The notes beneath the pieces were generated by a model, which had not been told where the DNA came from, searched no databases, and worked only from the letters and a program-made list of their open reading frames with translations. Made by a program: the position numbers and the translations under genes. Shown here in pieces: positions 11,997 through 23,595 of a stretch of DNA of 64,000 nucleotides. Source of the stretch: Piper betle (Eukaryota; Streptophyta; Magnoliopsida; Piperales; Piperaceae); NCBI GenBank assembly GCA_033002965.1, contig JAURVB010014871.1, forward strand, positions 1 to 64,000, in the 5' to 3' direction. Position 1 is the first letter of the stretch; every line of letters starts with the position of its first letter.

Positions 11997-12496
11997 GGCC
12001 GACGTTGTAGCCTAAGAACTTCGTAGCTGCATTGGCACAACACAAGATGTATATCATTCACAACAAGAACAAATTACACCATTGCCACAAAGGACCCCCG
12101 ATGGTGATGGTCGTAGGAAGATAGACGGTGGCGCTTTGACGGCGCTAGAGAGAGCTAGGAGGGTGGGAGGGGGTGAAAACCTGATCCCGACCCAATTTTA
12201 GAAATTATTGGAGAACGCTTATTTTCTTTCAATGTTTAGAATCAGGGCACTAACTTTATCTATTTTGTTTAATCTTTCACCAAACAATGATTTCTAGTGA
12301 TAAATACAAATAATTTTTTTGTTAAAATAATTAGTCCAAAATTATGCTAACAAACACCCTGTAAAGTAACACATGACACAGAGAACAAGAAGAAACCCGC
12401 GTCCACACTAAACTATGGAAAATTAATTTATACCTAAATCATGTAACGGAAAACTAAATCAACTCTTATATACCCTTATATATATATATATATATA
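11997..12496. other. Intergenic DNA with a TA microsatellite
   Basis: A mixed-composition stretch with no recognised gene. It ends in a (TA)n run around 12476-12500, which abuts the repeat array. Confidence 0.5.
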
Positions 12497-13754
12497 TATA
12501 TTTATTAAGAAATGGAAAACTCAATATTGGTCTTAAATTAAAAGTAAGAGAATGAGTCAATCAAAATTCAATTTTTTAAATACAATAAGAATACCTTTCA
12601 CGATAACCTCAATGTTTAAAAATAATAATAAAAGTATATTTTTTGAAGACCAGAGGTTCGAACTCGGCTAACCAGTAATTCCTAACTTCCTATTAATAAG
12701 AGTTTGTCTAATTGTCTTTAAAAAATTAAATAATTATAATTCATCTTTTTTATTCAAATAGGATATATCTTGACAGTTAATCACAAATAAATAACTAAGA
12801 TATTTAATTATTATAATTGATATCATCATTCAATGAGATATTATACATAAAATTAAAATTTATCAGGTAAAGCCATGTAGTTATAAGCCACACATGACGC
12901 GATATCTTACCTAGTATATATTAATAAAAGGGGAAGTCGTTACTCCCTTAAGATTAAAAGTAGGAAAATAAGCTAATCAAAATACAAAATAAATCTAAAA
13001 CATATAAAAAAAATCTTTTGTAGAGGGTCACGAGCTCAAATCTCGTTAACCTCATTTTCTTTTAAAAAAAGTCTTTCATGGTAAAAGGTCATATATTTGA
13101 TCCGACTAATTTTAACTTTTAAATTCTTACTAACAAGAGTCTATCTAATTATTTTGAAAAAACATAAATAATTATAGTTCATCTTTTCATTCAAATAAGA
13201 TATATTTTTAAAATCAATCATAATATATATCTAATATATTAAATTATTATAATCTATCTCGTTATTGAATGAGAGTTTATGTATACATTTAAAATTTATC
13301 GGTATAGGTCATATGTAACGTGACATCTTGCCTAGCAAATAAAAAGGGAACTCAATACTCGTTTGACATTAAAGTAAGAGAATTAATCAATTAAAATATT
13401 TTAAAAATCCAAAAAATATAATAAAAATACATTATATAGAGGGTCACAATTTTGAATCTTATTAACCTCAATTTCTTATAAAAATAATAATAATAATACC
13501 TTATATAGTAGAGGTCACGAGTTCAAACCTGATTAATTTCAACTTCTGAACTCCTACTAATAATTATAATTCATATTTTTCATTCAAATAGGATATATTT
13601 TTAAAGTTAATTACAATCTATATCTAAGATACTATCTTATTATTATTATAATATATTAAGTTAATTATTATAGTCTATCTTATTGTTCAATGAAAGTATG
13701 TATAAAATTAAATCAATCCGGTATAAGTCGTGTATGTTGTGACATCGTACCTAG
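12497..13754 (+). repeat. Three head-to-tail copies of a 420-bp AT-rich repeat
   Basis: Units are about 12497-12914, 12915-13335 and 13336-13754. Each begins near (T)TAATAAAA(A/G)GG, has two GTCACGAGTTC-type blocks, an ATTCAAATAGGATATAT block and ends CTTRCCTAG or similar. Three solitary relatives lie at 7265-7703, 51082-51506 and 58785-59005. An end in CTAG, lack of inverted ends and head-to-tail stacking would fit non-autonomous Helitrons, but a strong 3' hairpin is not evident, so the class is open. Confidence 0.75.
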
Positions 13755-14121
13755 TTATATTTAACCCTTGTAATGAAAAATTATTTTATGTGTTAATCTT
13801 ATATGCATATATATATATATATATATATATATGCATAAATATAACTGTTCTTTTGGTAAACCCACTATTTTTCTTTTACTTTAGGAAGGAAATAACAAAT
13901 GAGGACAACAAGTAGACTTGTAATTATTTTTGTACGATATAACATCAAGTGAGTCATGAATTAGTTTTTGTTTATGTTAAAACTTCACTAATTATCTTGG
14001 ATTTTGAGTGCACAAGGCTATCATACTTACCTTAATTTGAGTCAAAGCTTAATTTGTATTTGTTCACACTATATATACGTGTATGTGTGTGTGTGTGGTG
14101 TGAGCGTGTGTCTGTATATGT
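13755..14121. other. Intergenic DNA with AT and TG microsatellites
   Basis: Non-coding. An (AT)n run lies at about 13807-13833, and a (TG)n tract at about 14080-14113 is interrupted by the hAT-like insertion that follows; the tract resumes at 15491. Confidence 0.6.
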
Positions 14122-15490
14122 CACTGTTGCAACGAATCGGCCGATTCTGAGTGGAATTGGCCGATTTGAATCGGATCGGCAGCGTGCCAATCCGATTTTG
14201 AGGCTGAATCAGTCGGCCCCGAATCGGCGCCTAACTCGGTCGATTTACCCTGATTCCGACCGAGTTAACTCCAATCGGAATCGGGGTAAATCGGAAGAAT
14301 CGGTTTTTGGTAAATTACTAAAATACCCTAGGTATGATATTTATTAAATTATTTAAGCATGGGTAAAATTGGAATTTTGATTTAAAAAACCTAACGTTAA
14401 CCCGCTCTCCCACTCTACCGCCGCGCGTCCGCCCTCCGCCATGCATCCCCGAGCTCCAGCCTCAACTCCAACTGGGCTGCCGACCTCGCCTCCGCCTCGA
14501 ACCGGATTCGGGCCCTGTGAACGTGAGAGCACCGTTGCACCGAATCGCCGCCGACCAGGTCTCCGACCGGGCTGTCGACCTTGCCTTTGCCCTTGCAACC
14601 TCGCCTCTGACGTGTGGCTAGCCGACAGCGCAATGGCCGTGAGACCCGCCGCCGACCGGGCCTCCAACCTCAGCTCCAACCGATTCGTGTAAAGTTGGAT
14701 TTTTAAATTAAATCTGCAAATTATTGGCTATGCTTCACAAATTTTTGGCTGTGTTTCACAAAGTTGGAACGAATTCACCTCAGCTCTGACCGGATGTGCA
14801 AATTGTTGGCTAGGCTTCACAAATTTTTTTCATTGCTGATTTGGGATTCATGATCAAATTTATATGTCAAATTTTATGATAAGTGTTGTACAAATGTGTA
14901 TGTGTTGTGCAAATCGTAGGTCAAATTTTTTACAAATTTGTCTTTGCCTCTGAACATATTGACTCCCAACATAATTTGTCTTTGCCTCCTAAACCTAAGA
15001 GACTTCATATGAGTGGGAGTTATATGCTGGGTCTCGTGTTAATGCAGATATTAACTCTACTCTTCCTATTTGTGATAATGATTCAGACTCCGAAGATGCT
15101 TTAGATGATGAATTAGATGATTTAGTAATAATCACTATATAAAATTGTGTTGAACATTTATTTTTTGGACTTATATTAATATCTTATTTTTATTATTTGA
15201 TATAGCAAAAATAATGATATATCAAATGTTATACTTATAACATTGAGGTATTGTGATGATAAATTGTGATGCTCTTTTATACTTGTATTAAATTATAAAT
15301 TTGTGTATTTATGTTCAAAAATTATATAATTATGTATTTCAAGCATTTATGTTATGAGTTGTCAAATTTTTGTATATGACCAATTTGGACCGATTCAACT
15401 GAACCGATTCCTGGCCAATTCCGATTCCAATTCCGACTCCGACTCATTCGAAAACCAATTCCTATTCTGATTCCGATTAATGCAACCATG
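14122..15490. mobile_element. hAT-like non-autonomous element, copy 1 (1369 bp)
   Basis: The element is flanked by an exact 8-bp duplication, GTATATGT at 14114-14121 and 15491-15498. The ends are inverted: CACTGTTGCAACGAATCGG on the left and, read inward from the right, CATGGTTGCATTAATCGG. Arrays of AATCGG/CCGATT extend inward from both ends. A block around 14307-14395 (TACCCTAGGTATGATATTT onward) is shared with the two other copies. Next comes a GC-rich cargo at 14400-14690, then AT-rich filler. No transposase was seen. Eight-bp duplications and CA...TG ends point to the hAT superfamily. Confidence 0.85.
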
Positions 15491-16394
15491 GTATATGTGT
15501 GTGTGTATGTGTGTGCGTGTGTTTTTGTGCGTGGTGTGCGTGTGTGTGCGTAAGTCTTATGCCCACAACTTGCCAGAGGTCATACTAAATTTTGAGGGAG
15601 TATGCGATATAGTCAATTTAATCAGATCGAACTTGGTTAAATTGGATTTGACGTGTTATACTAGATATAGTAAAATATAAAATATTTATCTTAGATTTTT
15701 ATCTTTTTCGTTAGAAATATAATTGATTGCTAGGAATAAAATTAAAAAAATTAATTTTTAAGACTTATCATCAATTTAAATTGAATTAACAAATTATTCC
15801 ACATATTTAACTTATAAGACTAATAATTTATTTATGATATTATTTATGAAATATGTAAGACATATTGGATCTTCCCTTTTTACATACAAAATAAAATATA
15901 ATACATAAATTTAATAAAATATATTGTCTTCTTCTAAAATAAATTAATGAAAAGTTCACCAAGGACATATTAAAGCTAAATTTATTATAATAGCTAAGAA
16001 AAATAAATTATCCATAGTAAGTAAAAATTTTAAGCACAATTTAGAGAGTTACTTCGAAATTTAAACCAATTAAATTATGATAATATAGTTAAGAAATATA
16101 ATTACACATGACTAAAGAAGATTTTTAAGGCTCAAGAGCCATTTAAAAAATATTGAAAAAGTTGAAACATGATAAACAAAATGGCTATTGGAAGGCTAGA
16201 ACCTTGAATGTATGGCTCACATGGTAGCTTAACTACCAGGAGCGCAATGCATTGGTAATTTTCATTTCATTGTTTTTATTTTGTACATAAATTGTGCAAT
16301 GGCTTCCTCATCTACACATAATCCCACATCCTTACAAAATCAGAATGCTGCAACTTTTTCATCTATAAATGAGGACGTCGTCCCCGCCACCTAA
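15491..16394. other. TG microsatellite remainder and AT-rich intergenic DNA
   Basis: The (TG)n tract continues to about 15550, then AT-rich DNA with no recognisable gene follows. Confidence 0.6.
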
Positions 16395-17060
16395 ATGCAG
16401 GCTGTTAAACAAGTGAGCGAGCCGAGTTCAACTTGTATTTGAACTTAGCTCAAATAGTTTGAAGTCCATTTGAACTCGGTTCGAGATCGAATGAGTTTTT
16501 AACATGCAAGCTCCAACTCGACTCTAATATTTTTTATGTCATTTGAGTTAGACTCAAGTTCGAATATACTCGACTCAAATATCTTTTATGTTATTTGAGT
16601 TTGATTCAAGCTTGAATATACTTAAACTGTTAATTTCAAACTCAACTCGTTTATGAGCTTGTACCCAACTCGGTTATAAAGTCAAAAGTAACTTGCATTT
16701 ACTAACTCGCATTTACAACTCAATTATAAGTAACTTACTTAAAAAATACAGTCACTCCAGGTCTTTAACTTGAATACCTCTTATCTAAGTTATCTCACTA
16801 CTTTGTTATAATATTATATATAAATAAATATAACTATTTATAATTAAACTTATTAGTATATATATAATATAAAAACTATATTATTATATTATTTACCGAG
16901 TCAAGTCAAGTCGAATATTACCTTACTCAAACTTGACTCGAAGGATTCGAGTTCGAATTGAGTTTGAGCTCGAGCATTTGAATGTCAAGTTCCGATTCGA
17001 GTCGAGCTGAGCCGGATGTCAAATGTTCAATAGCTAACTCGGTTAATTAATAGCCCTACC
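16395..17060. repeat. TCGA-rich terminal-inverted-repeat element, copy 1
   Basis: The stretch is crowded with CTCGA, GAGTTCGA and TCAAGT words. The left end reads AGGCTGTTAAACAAGTGAG and the right end, read inward, AGGGCTATTAATTAACCGAG, so the ends are roughly inverted. Many plant genomes hold such elements, generally classed as small hAT-like MITEs. I could not fix a target duplication. Related stretches lie at 19370-19760 and 31205-31760. Confidence 0.55.
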
Positions 17061-18213
17061 AACTATATATTCAACATTTTGAATCAACCCAACAGTAAAT
17101 CGAGTTGATTCACAAACCGTTGGTACACCCGTTTTAATAAAAGCCGGGTGCATTAAACTGGGTTCACTGCAACCCGATCTAATGCCCCCATGTACCGGAT
17201 CAAAGTCTTGGCCAACACCTGGTATATCGGGTCGGACGGGGCGTCGGAGGCAAGGTAGGCGGCGACGAGGAGGGGTGGGAAGGGGGAGGGGTTGGGGAGG
17301 AGGCCGGCGGCGGGGAGCTACTGGTGGAGATGGCAGGTGGTGGAGAGGGAGCGGCATTGGGGGAGGAGGGAATGGGAGGGGGCGGCGGTGCGTCGGAAGG
17401 GAATGCCATTGTTGGGGCAAGTCATCGAATAGGGTAGTGATAGCCCATGCTATTTATTTGTTAGCTCCAAACAAGATTGAGCGAGCTTGTTGCAGGATTT
17501 ATCCAAATCTAATATTCCAAACTAAATATATTAATAAAGCCGGAATCTCAAGACCCAAATCCGAATCTAATATTTTCAGGTCGGGTTGGATGAGGTACCC
17601 AGCCAGTTGACAACCTACTTTGAAAGAGACGACCTTGACCCACAAACTTTTAAATGGTCAAAGGAGAAAAACATGCCCCTCTAATCAAACCTGCAATCTG
17701 TTCAAACCCAAACCAAACCCATGAAACTTAACAAGGAAAAGAACATCAAGAAGTCAATGTGAAACTTTGCACTCTGTCTTCGTGTTATTAAAGAAAAATA
17801 AAATATCAAAGTTAGAACATTCTATCGTTATTACTGATGAATTTGTAACAGATTGGTAAAATTACAAGAAGAAAGTCCCCGGAGACTTAGGGTAGTAAGA
17901 TTTGGCCGACCGGAACTAAACCTCCTCCCCGGTGGAGACCAACGTGAATGATTTTCCATTTTATGTATTTAACCTTAATTTAATGGGTATTTAGATAATT
18001 TGAATCTCTTTCTTTTTATAATAAATAATTATATTTAATTCTCCCATTTCAATAATATAAAAAATATTTTAATTTATAGTAAAAAGTTCAAGCCCACAAC
18101 AAAAGATTTAATACGGTTTTCATTCCGGTACTTCCCCATCGAAATAAACACAATTAACAAAATCTTCGCCTAATCCAATCATCCTCTAGAAAATCACAAC
18201 TACACAATCCCCA
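17061..18213. other. Intergenic DNA with a GC-rich fragment
   Basis: At 17160-17420 a GC-rich stretch carries long open frames on both strands. One on the minus strand reads LLVAAYLASDAPSDPIYQVL and continues without a stop, preceded in another frame by a proline-rich run. It could be a broken gene fragment, but I do not recognise the family. The rest is non-coding. Confidence 0.4.
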
Positions 18214-18224
18214 TTATATCACAA

Positions 18225-18399
18225 TTGCACCACTTCCCCCACCCAAGATCCCCCGCCCCCTCCCCATCCCAGCGACCGCCGCCCACCTCCGGCGACCCCC
18301 AGGTACCCCTACATTCCTCCCATTTTCGGTGTACTTGTTGTCGAAGTGATTCATGCTCTGCCGCGTTTTGTTTTGCCAGATCTAGTCTAGGTTGCGGCC
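18225..18399 (+). other. Probable 5' leader with an intron for the AGP-like gene
   Basis: A CT- and C-rich leader ends in CCCCCAG at 18302, followed by GTACCC. A T-rich tract and GCCAG end at 18379, 20 bp before the ATG. This predicts a 77-bp leader intron (18303-18379). It rests on splice consensus only. Confidence 0.45.
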
Positions 18400-18825
18400 A
18401 TGGCGGGGTGTAGTCTGCATTTTACACTATTGGCTTTAGTTGCACTTTTGGCGGCGGTGGCGGCGCAGTCGCCTGCTCCGGCCCCCTCCGCAGGCGTGGA
18501 CGATGGCCCGTCCCCGCCGCCGAATGACTCCCCTCACGGTCGCCCCCCGCGCCGCCCACGCAGACCGAGGGCTCGCCGAACGCTCCGCCTTCACGGTCTC
18601 CGGTTCCGGCGCCGGCGGGGACCGCTGAGGAGGAGGCGAGCGACGTCGGCGGGCAGCGGGCACGCGGAGGTGTCGTCCGAGGGGTTGAGCGGCGGGCAGA
18701 AGGCCGGGATTGCGATCGGGGTCGTCGCCGCCGGCGCGATGGTGGTGGCCGGATTCGTGTATAAGAAGCGGCGGGAGAACATGCGGCGGGCCAGGTTCGG
18801 GTCGGCCGCCATCGAGATGCTATGA
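18400..18825 (+). CDS. AGP-like (hydroxyproline-rich) single-pass membrane protein
   Basis: The open frame gives 141 residues. A cleavable signal peptide (LLALVALLAAVAAQ) leads into an Ala/Pro/Ser-rich segment (SPAPAPSAGVDDGPSPPP) suited to arabinogalactan addition. The C-terminus has a KAGIAIGVVAAGAMVVAGFV membrane span and a basic tail with YKKRRENMRRARFGS, as in plant membrane-anchored AGP-like proteins of the plasma membrane. The middle, about residues 45-85, is Arg-rich as read. The +2 frame over 18534-18650 instead gives a Pro/Ser-rich run (SPVPAPAGTAEEEASDV) typical of the family. So the frame appears to slip at the C run 18530-18533 and return at the G run 18651-18653, two compensating single-base changes. 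Confidence 0.8.
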   Translation: MAGCSLHFTLLALVALLAAVAAQSPAPAPSAGVDDGPSPPPNDSPHGRPPRRPRRPRARRTLRLHGLRFRRRRGPLRRRRATSAGSGHAEVSSEGLSGGQKAGIAIGVVAAGAMVVAGFVYKKRRENMRRARFGSAAIEML

Positions 18826-19369
18826 AGCATGAGAGTGCAATCTCAATTTGGATTTGACGAAAAAGAGAGAGAAAAAAGGTTAACTTTCAATTATAAGCAT
18901 ACATTTGATTTTAATTCTTTTGCACATCTCAATTCTCAATGATAAAGAGCTTGGATTTGGAGTAGATTCAGATGAAAAAAAAGGATAAATGGAAAGAACT
19001 TTTGGCTGAAGTAGATATAGATTCGTTGTGGGATGAATTTGGGAGTTGCAATAATATGTTTATCTTACTTCTTGTTTATTTTGGTATAAGATGGCTGTAC
19101 TCTTTTAATCCTATTTATTTATGGCTTATTAATTAGTATTTATGTATTTGTGGGAAGTAGAGTTCATAAATAGGTTACCATCGGCGGGTAGTTGAAGTTC
19201 AAGGACTGTTGCTGCTGGAATTTTGATCACTTCATTTACTTCATTTATGCAGACATTCATGCAATGGTGTGCAGTGCATTATAGTTTATTAAATTAAAAT
19301 AAGATACCATTGTGGGGTTTTAAGTGCTTGTGAATTATAAGTCTGTCAACTCAAGTTGTTGTGCTCATT
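18826..19369. other. 3' flank of the AGP-like gene
   Basis: AT-rich, probably including the 3' untranslated region. No other gene recognised. Confidence 0.5.
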
Positions 19370-19760
19370 AAAGCACCGATGGTATCTCGAACAAGCTCGG
19401 TGTAGCAGAGTTGAGTGGAAATGTTTTTGACATTCAAATGCTTTTAACAAATATGTTTGAGCTTGTTTGAACGCTAGACGAGCCTTTAATTTATTATGGG
19501 TCAAACAGCTCGTCTAAATTTATAGTATTTGAATTTGGTTCGTATTCAACTTATTATGTTTTCGAGCCGAGTGAACCTTTGTGCGTAGCTAGTGCTCGAT
19601 TTATATAAAATTAAAATTATTTTTAACGTAACCTCAATAATATTGACGAGTCGAGTTGAGCCGAATATTTTTTCTAGCACAAAATTAATAAATACGAGTT
19701 CAAGTCGAATGCAAAATAATTAAAAGCCGGTTTAACTTATTTACACCCATACAACCAAGT
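19370..19760. repeat. TCGA-rich element, copy 2
   Basis: Rich in GAGTCGAGTTGAGCCGA-type words and ending in TTTAACTTATTTACACCC, as in copy 1. Boundaries are approximate and no target duplication was fixed. Confidence 0.5.
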
Positions 19761-20640
19761 ATTTAAGTGGCCCAATTTAGCATGGTTCTGCTTGGGATGT
19801 GTTCGGAGCCGTACCCTTCTTCTCTAAAAAATGAAGGAAAAAACGTCTTCCTTACGTTGGGAGGCACTTCACCCTCTCAGAAACGCCTTTGTAGAAAAAT
19901 GCCATAAGTAAATTGTTCTAACATTTTAACATGAGTGCACCGGTGAGTAATTTGCTAGTCAAAGAAGTGACGACCACTCTCCGAATCCTGTAGGGAATTT
20001 GTGAAGCACTTTGCCCCATATCGAACTTCATTTCGAATTTTTATATGCCCTTATTTGATGTCAATAGTAATTTGTGAACCTGCTTGCCGCTCCTTCTTAT
20101 GAGATTTTACACTCCCATGTCTACAACTACAAAATTTTCACACTCCCCTGTTGCATAAAAGGTTTGATTTCAACATTACTTTTATCATAATATGCTCATT
20201 TATTTAATTTCCGTAGTACTATTTAATTTTTATTTCATTTTAAAAAATACTGGGCCTTGTCACACTGATGCTAATCACGCCACAGCTAAGGTCAAAACAA
20301 CCTGAGTATAAAATTTTAAATATACTAATATATTAGACTAAAATGTTTTATCCCTGTATTATATTAGAAAACAAAGAAGAAATTATCTGTGTCTTTTGGG
20401 AGACATCCAATAAAAAAATTATGTCAACCAAACATTCTTTTGGGGGTAACCCCAAGGGTAACAAGTTGATAAATATGTCACTCACTACCCAAGGATTTCA
20501 TCTACTACACCAAACAGGCCATGGGTACATTCTAAAAAATTCAATTCTCCCACGTACCTGAGATTTTTTTTCTTTTCTTTTACACTGCCCAATAATTTTA
20601 CATTCTTTTCACATCAATTAAACAATTTTTTACAAAAAAA
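19761..20640. other. Intergenic DNA
   Basis: No gene recognised. The right part probably holds the promoter of the V-ATPase subunit gene. Confidence 0.5.
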
Positions 20641-20744
20641 GATTGCGGACGCCCGTCTGGCCGGCAAAAGCTCGGTTCGGACGGCGCGGACGGATCCTGT
20701 CCGAGCTTCGTCCGACCGGCGCCCCTGTGTGGTTCTTCTTGCCC

Positions 20745-20856
20745 ATTCCTCCCCACCCCCACTCCGCCCGATCAATCGAAGACGCCGTCGCCGCATCTCC
20801 TCCGAACAAGGTCTCGATCAGTCGAAGACGCCGTCGCCGCAGCTCCTCCGAACAAG
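20745..20856 (+). other. Probable non-coding first exon of VHA-G with a 45-bp tandem duplication
   Basis: A GC-rich leader carries a direct duplication of 45 bp: 20771-20815 and 20816-20860 differ at a few bases. Each copy ends in GAACAAG followed by GTCTCG, so two possible splice donors exist, after 20810 and after 20856. A leader intron to the acceptor at 21929-21930 would be about 1.1 kb. The exon start is not determined. Confidence 0.5.
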
Positions 20857-21949
20857 GTCTCGTCTTTTTGCTTGATGTTTCGTGATTATGATCGCTCTCT
20901 CTTCTTTTTTTTTGCTTATTACTCGGCGTTTTTCTTTCGGATTCAGACGCCGTTTCTGGATCTGCGGTATAAACGGTTGTTGATTCTGTTGGAATTGGTG
21001 GACCTGCTCAATTTTTTTAAATTTTTTTGAAAAAAAATTATTTAGTATGAAATTTTGAATTGATGCCGGGCGGATGTTCGTGGTTTTTAGGCGCCCGGGC
21101 CTGGAAATTGTCTTGAAATATTGGTTTTTAGGGTTGATTTGTGTTTATAGAGATAAAAGGATGAAGATTGGTGCCAGAGAAGGGGCGAACAGTGGTCAAA
21201 ATGTTTATCTTATTGTTATTTGTTTAGTGCAGTAGCAATGGAATTCATGTTCACGGGTCAATTATTTGGAATTGGCTCGATTTGGGATGTGGAAGAAGAA
21301 GATTTATAACTGTTTATGTGTGGATGGGTAGATGTGATAAGGATCTGATGTTGATTGTTGTTTGGCATTATAGAATCCACGGGCCAGATCCTTTTTTTTT
21401 TTGGAATTGAGTCTTAGAAGATGATTTTTTGTTTAGGGAGAAATGATGATTATAAACGGTTTGTTATGTTGTGTGAAATATTTTGTGGATGGTAGATGTC
21501 ATGCACTCATCCATGTGGATTTCGGAAGCTACTTACTAAAACATTTGACTATGTATGTGTTTGCTTTTAATGATTCAATGATTTTGAGTGGTGTTGATAC
21601 TTTCTATGTTTTTGTATGTGTGATTTTCATTGGCCATGCTTGGATAAGATGTTGCATTAATCTTCCTTTACCTTCCTGCCCCCTCCCGAGTAAGTGAGGG
21701 TAGGAATATTAAACTACACCAATACTTGTGCTCTATTTTTGATATCTTGTATTGTCAGTCCCACGCTCGGTTAAATGAGGAGGTGTGTTGTCAAGAAAGG
21801 CATCAGGGCATTAAAACTTTGCCATTTCTACTTTTATGGATTTTAGACTTCTATTTCAACATTACCTGGTCAGTGCTGTTTTTTTATCCTGTGCTCACTG
21901 GAGTTTGATATTTCATACGTTTTGTTCTAGATCTGGTGGAGTCAGAATC

Positions 21950-22498
21950 ATGGAGAGTAGCAGGGGTGGGCAAGGTGGCATTCAGCTCTTGCTTGCCGCT
22001 GAGCAAGAGGCCCAGCATATTGTAAATGCTGCAAGAAATGGTAACCTTTTCTTTGCTCTAATGAAATGGATATCGCTTGTCATTTTCAATTTTGCATACG
22101 CTATTTATATTACGTGCTACATGTGCTTTTTAAATGGCTTGGTAATGTTTCATACATCTCTGTACTTTTAGCCAAATTGGCTCGCTTGAAACAGGCAAAG
22201 GAAGAGGCAGAAAAGGAGATTGCCCAATATAGAGCCCAAGTGGAAGCGCAGTTTCAGAAGAAGGTTGCAGAGGTAGCATGATCCTTATTGGTTTACTTTT
22301 GTTGGGTGTTTTATTGCCTATCAGTTGCTTGACTATTCTTTTCCCACACAACAGAGCAGCGGTGACTCAGGTGCAAACGTGAAGCGTCTCGAACTGGAAA
22401 CTGAGGAAAAAATTCGCAATCTTAAATCTCAAGCATCTACCACATCCAACGACGTTGTTCAAATGCTTCTGAAGCATGTTACTACCATAAAAAACTGA
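21950..22498 (+). CDS. VHA-G: V-type proton ATPase subunit G
   Basis: Subunit G forms, with subunit E, the peripheral stalk that holds the V1 catalytic head against the V0 ring at the vacuolar or endosomal membrane. Three coding exons are 21950-22040, 22172-22272 and 22355-22498, all with GT-AG borders and consistent phases. They encode 111 residues, the usual length. The N-terminus [20 protein letters not shown] is the family signature. The middle ([16 protein letters not shown] and onward) is a charged coiled coil. The C-terminus ends [15 protein letters not shown]. The upstream acceptor at 21929-21930 shows that a spliced leader exon precedes the coding start. The gene is tail to tail with HDS, about 1.1 kb apart. 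It looks intact. Confidence 0.95.
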
Positions 22499-23595
22499 GG
22501 TGTTGTTTTATGTTTTATTTCAAACTCTGTGGAACTTTCTTTGAATGACATTTGTATTAATTTTTGTAGTTGAAACTTGAATACATGGATGAGGTGTGGT
22601 CATTTGTTTTATAATCTGCAATACTGTGACTCTTGCTATTGTTCAAAATAAGAGGTGTCACACCCATTTTAATTTTATCTTTGGTATCTTCTCTCTTAAT
22701 TAGCGAAAACATTGCTGATATGCGAGGTATGTCAACCATGACTGCGTGATGTTTATTGATGGCTATGCTTTCTTCCCAAATATTTAACCACAAAACTGAA
22801 ACAGGCTTCTTCCCATCCCCTAACTTATGCCCTTGAGCTGCAAAGTGCGAACTCAGATTCAGGTCAGTAAAATGATGTGCTTTTACAGCCAACTTTGTTG
22901 GGAGTCTTCTACCGGTCATTCTTGACTTTCCACTCGACCGTAAAATCGTACGAAAACTAAAATTGCAAAAACAATTCCTTGCAAGCTCTAATCTTGGTTC
23001 TCCCGTCTCTTATGCCCGTAACAAAATTGTAAATCAATTTTTTTACAGACGGATTCAGGGGATTATGTGCAAACTAATATCTTATGGAACCCTGGGCACC
23101 TAATTGTATCGTACTTGACAGTTTTTGAATTGTTAAAAGTATCATCGCCAACATTACTTGGCAATGTCATCTATTGCACATATGCTATGACGGTTCTCTC
23201 AATTTTAGGAGTAATCCATACATCCAAGATAAGTGCATTTCAGTTGTAAGAATTGATGTCTGTTGTGTGCGTTCATTTGTTTTGGCACACTCGTTGTGCA
23301 ACTGACTTATTGCTGTTACCTATAGCTCTTTTTTTGTGCCACAAGAACTCAAAAAGTATGAGTAGAAGTGTAAAACCTCACTACTAATTATTATCTCATC
23401 AGAGCCATGCATTTGAATATGGCAATTGAATCTCTGCAATTGGAGGTATATATTATACGGATTACAGATTATGAAGAAACACTATGTATGACGTTTTGAC
23501 CGCCATTTGCATAAATTGCTGTTCATTTTTGTGTAATGATTTTTTACCTCTATTCTACATTTGTAATCCTATAACAGCACCAGAGGCCAAGAATT
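22499..23595. other. Intergenic DNA between two convergent genes
   Basis: It contains the 3' untranslated regions of VHA-G (plus) and HDS (minus). No additional gene recognised. Confidence 0.6.

Noticed and set aside
17043..17610. A gene at the GC-rich stretch
   Set aside because: Frames are open on both strands and the protein-like part changes frame; too little for a gene call, so it is listed only as a possible fragment.
21443..21908. Coding exons upstream of VHA-G
   Set aside because: These frames lie in the predicted leader intron, have low-complexity AT-rich codons and match nothing.
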